From the NCBI GenBank assembly GCA_934343805.1, contig CAKRIN010000001.1, positions 1-64,000 on the forward strand: a stretch of 64,000 nt of DNA, in the 5' to 3' direction. How positions within the stretch are numbered: the stretch's first letter is position 1; every line of letters begins with the position of its first letter. The position numbers were made by a program, and so were the translations under genes. Shown in pieces: positions 62,623-64,000 of the stretch. The notes under the pieces were generated by a model, which was given only the letters and a program-made list of their open reading frames with translations, did not search any database and was not told where the DNA came from. Origin of the DNA: an uncultured Lachnospira sp. (GTDB lineage Bacteria > Bacillota > Clostridia > Lachnospirales > Lachnospiraceae).

Positions 62623-63327
62623 TTACTTAACTTCTTCATCTGTTCTTGGGTCAATAATCTTAACAGCATCTGCAACTCTTCCGTACTGTCCGCAAGCTTT
62701 CTCATATGCTGTTGTAGGGTCATCACCCTTCTTAATGAAGTCTGTCATCTTACCAAGGCTGACAAACTTGTAACCGATAATCTGGTTGTCCTTATCAAGG
62801 GCAATACCTGTTACATAACCTTCTGCCATCTCAAGGTAACGAGGGCCTTTCTTTAATGTACCATACATAGTACCTACCTGAGAACGAAGTCCCTTACCAA
62901 GATCTTCAAGACCAGCACCAACTGCAAGTCCACCTTCAGAGAATGCGCTCTGAGTTCTACCATAAACGATCTGTAAGAATAATTCTCTCATAGCTGTGTT
63001 AATTGCATCACAGACAAGGTCAGTGTTAAGAGCTTCCATAACTGTAAGTCCTGGTAAAATCTCTGCTGCCATAGCTGCTGAATGTGTCATTCCTGAACAT
63101 CCGATAGTTTCAACTAAAGCTTCCTGAATGATACCTTCCTTAACATTAAGAGTAAGCTTACATGCACCCTGCTGAGGAGCACACCAGCCAACACCATGTG
63201 TAAAACCTGAAATATCTTCAACCTTCTTATTCTGTACCCATTTACCTTCTGTTGGCACTGGAGCTGCTCCATGATGAACGCCCTGTGCTACTGGACACAT
63301 ATTCTCTACTTCCTGTGTGTAAATCAT
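62623..63327 (-). CDS. NifU-like Fe-S scaffold domain protein, partner of GGGtGRT
   Basis: A 234-residue cytosolic protein with a NifU N-terminal-like fold. The Cys residues in GVGWCAPQQGACKL and VETIGCSGMTHSAAMAAE, with GCSGMT-A matching the scaffold motif GCSxxxAS-like, could bind metal or a cluster. A further Cys lies near the N-terminus (ENMCPVAQG) and one near the end (KACGQYGR). Start 63327 follows AAAGGAG. The pairing with GGGtGRT recurs in Clostridia from memory. Whether it builds clusters or senses iron or sulfur is unknown. Confidence 0.78.
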   Translation of the reverse strand: MIYTQEVENMCPVAQGVHHGAAPVPTEGKWVQNKKVEDISGFTHGVGWCAPQQGACKLTLNVKEGIIQEALVETIGCSGMTHSAAMAAEILPGLTVMEALNTDLVCDAINTAMRELFLQIVYGRTQSAFSEGGLAVGAGLEDLGKGLRSQVGTMYGTLKKGPRYLEMAEGYVTGIALDKDNQIIGYKFVSLGKMTDFIKKGDDPTTAYEKACGQYGRVADAVKIIDPRTDEEVK

Positions 63328-63370
63328 CTTATTACTCCTTTCGTAATTCATAGTGTTTACTATAAATGAA

Positions 63371-63391
63371 ACGACGGCAAGAAGCCGTCGT
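63371..63391 (-). terminator. Terminator after the beta-helix gene
   Basis: ACGACGGC (63371-63378) pairs perfectly with GCCGTCGT (63384-63391) over a 5-base loop, then TTTCATTTA on the minus strand. It lies between the beta-helix gene and the NifU-like gene. Alternatively it is part of the latter's leader. Confidence 0.65.
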
Positions 63392-63480
63392 CCAAGCCTT
63401 GACTATTTTCTCACAAACTTTTGCATTAGTCAATGTGAGACTCAATATTTTTACATTAATAAAACAAAAAATTCACATTA

Positions 63481-64000
63481 TTATCTCTTAGTTACTACTT
63501 CACCCTGTTTCTTATATATAGAACCTGCAGGGATAAAGCCTCTTACACTTGATAAAGGATAAATGTTGCTTTCTCTTCCTACAATTGTGCCTGGATTAAG
63601 TACGCTTCCACATCCAACCTCAACATTGTCACCAAGAAAAGCCCCTATCTTCTTAATTCCGGTATCAATATTACCATCAGGTCCTTTTATAGTTATAAGC
63701 TTCTTGTCAGATTTGACATTAGAAGTTATAGAGCCTGCTCCCATATGAGCCTTAAATCCAAGGATTGAATCTCCTACATAATTATAATGTGGAACCTGAA
63801 CCTTGTTAAAAAGAATTACATTCTTAAGCTCAGTTGAGTTGCCTACAACAGCTCCCTCGCCAACAATAGCCTTTCCACGGATAAATGCACAGTGTCTTAC
63901 CTCGGCATCTTTACCAATAATTGCAGGTCCTGCGATATAAGCTGATGAAAATACATTGGCACTTTTGTGCACCCATATATTTTCTCCTCGCTTCTCATAT
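63481..64000 (-). CDS. Left-handed beta-helix acyl/nucleotidyltransferase-like protein (partial)
   Basis: The C-terminal part of a GlmU-like or UDP-sugar pyrophosphorylase-like protein. At least 173 residues are visible, and the frame is open to the window edge (upstream codons read YEKRGENIWVHKS). Hexapeptide repeats are clear: AYIAGPAIIGKDAEVRHCAF (20 residues), GKAIVGEGAVVGNS, IGAFLGDNVEVGCGSVLNPG. Such domains form the trimeric beta-helix of acetyltransferases. The N-terminal part, which would decide the function, is outside the window. Confidence 0.85.
   Translation of the reverse strand, partial: YEKRGENIWVHKSANVFSSAYIAGPAIIGKDAEVRHCAFIRGKAIVGEGAVVGNSTELKNVILFNKVQVPHYNYVGDSILGFKAHMGAGSITSNVKSDKKLITIKGPDGNIDTGIKKIGAFLGDNVEVGCGSVLNPGTIVGRESNIYPLSSVRGFIPAGSIYKKQGEVVTKR

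Overview
The window looks like chromosomal core sequence from a low-GC, spore-lineage Firmicute, most likely Lachnospiraceae. This is inferred from gene content: a secG-rnr-smpB-ssrA block, sporulation genes (gpr, spoIIP, a SpoVB-like flippase), a leucine T-box, a DUF5688 protein, and a GGGtGRT protein paired with a NifU-like scaffold. No prophage, transposase, integrase, CRISPR array or rRNA was recognised. Most genes lie on the minus strand in short operons with good AGGAGG-type ribosome binding sites.

Layout. 1-3.5 kb: tmRNA, SmpB, RNase R and SecG (trans-translation, RNA decay, secretion). 3.6-8.7 kb: lower glycolysis (gpmI, tpiA, pgk, gap), with a hairpin terminator after each of gap, pgk and tpiA. 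8.8-21.3 kb: a Na/Pi transporter with a structured leader, a PHP phosphatase, a GH13 enzyme, a cysteine desulfurase, a SpoVB-like flippase, two small unknown proteins, a PIN-type toxin-antitoxin pair, metA, ligA and an RluF-type pseudouridine synthase. 21.4-26.7 kb: tRNA-Arg(CCG), a DUF5688 protein, pepD, spoIIP, gpr and rpsT. 26.7-33.9 kb: an apparent operon comEA - response regulator - histidine kinase - GerMN lipoprotein - comEC - holA. 34-38.2 kb: a YfhO-family membrane protein and argH.

38.2-38.7 kb is the most unusual non-coding stretch: two very long imperfect hairpins with a related core, bracketed by a 12-bp inverted repeat, between convergent argH and parC. 38.7-46.1 kb: parC/parE, a PpiC-type foldase, rlmH, a small unknown protein, a Cof-type HAD hydrolase and maf. 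46.2-50.4 kb: a sulfatase-fold membrane protein and a surface protein with about ten 36-nt tandem repeats. 50.5-52.6 kb: leuA behind a leucine T-box whose promoter lies inside the next gene. 52.6-56.6 kb: MoxR ATPase - DUF58 - membrane protein, then an Lrp/AsnC regulator. 56.8-61.3 kb: a DUF1292 protein, a UvrD-like helicase, a GreA-family factor, a C39-like peptidase, tRNA-Pro(CGG) and ThiT. 61.6-64 kb: the GGGtGRT/NifU-like pair and a left-handed beta-helix protein cut by the window edge.

Starts were moved inward from the longest reading frame wherever a ribosome binding site and family N-termini agreed. Promoters and hairpins were found by eye and have not been folded or scored by software.
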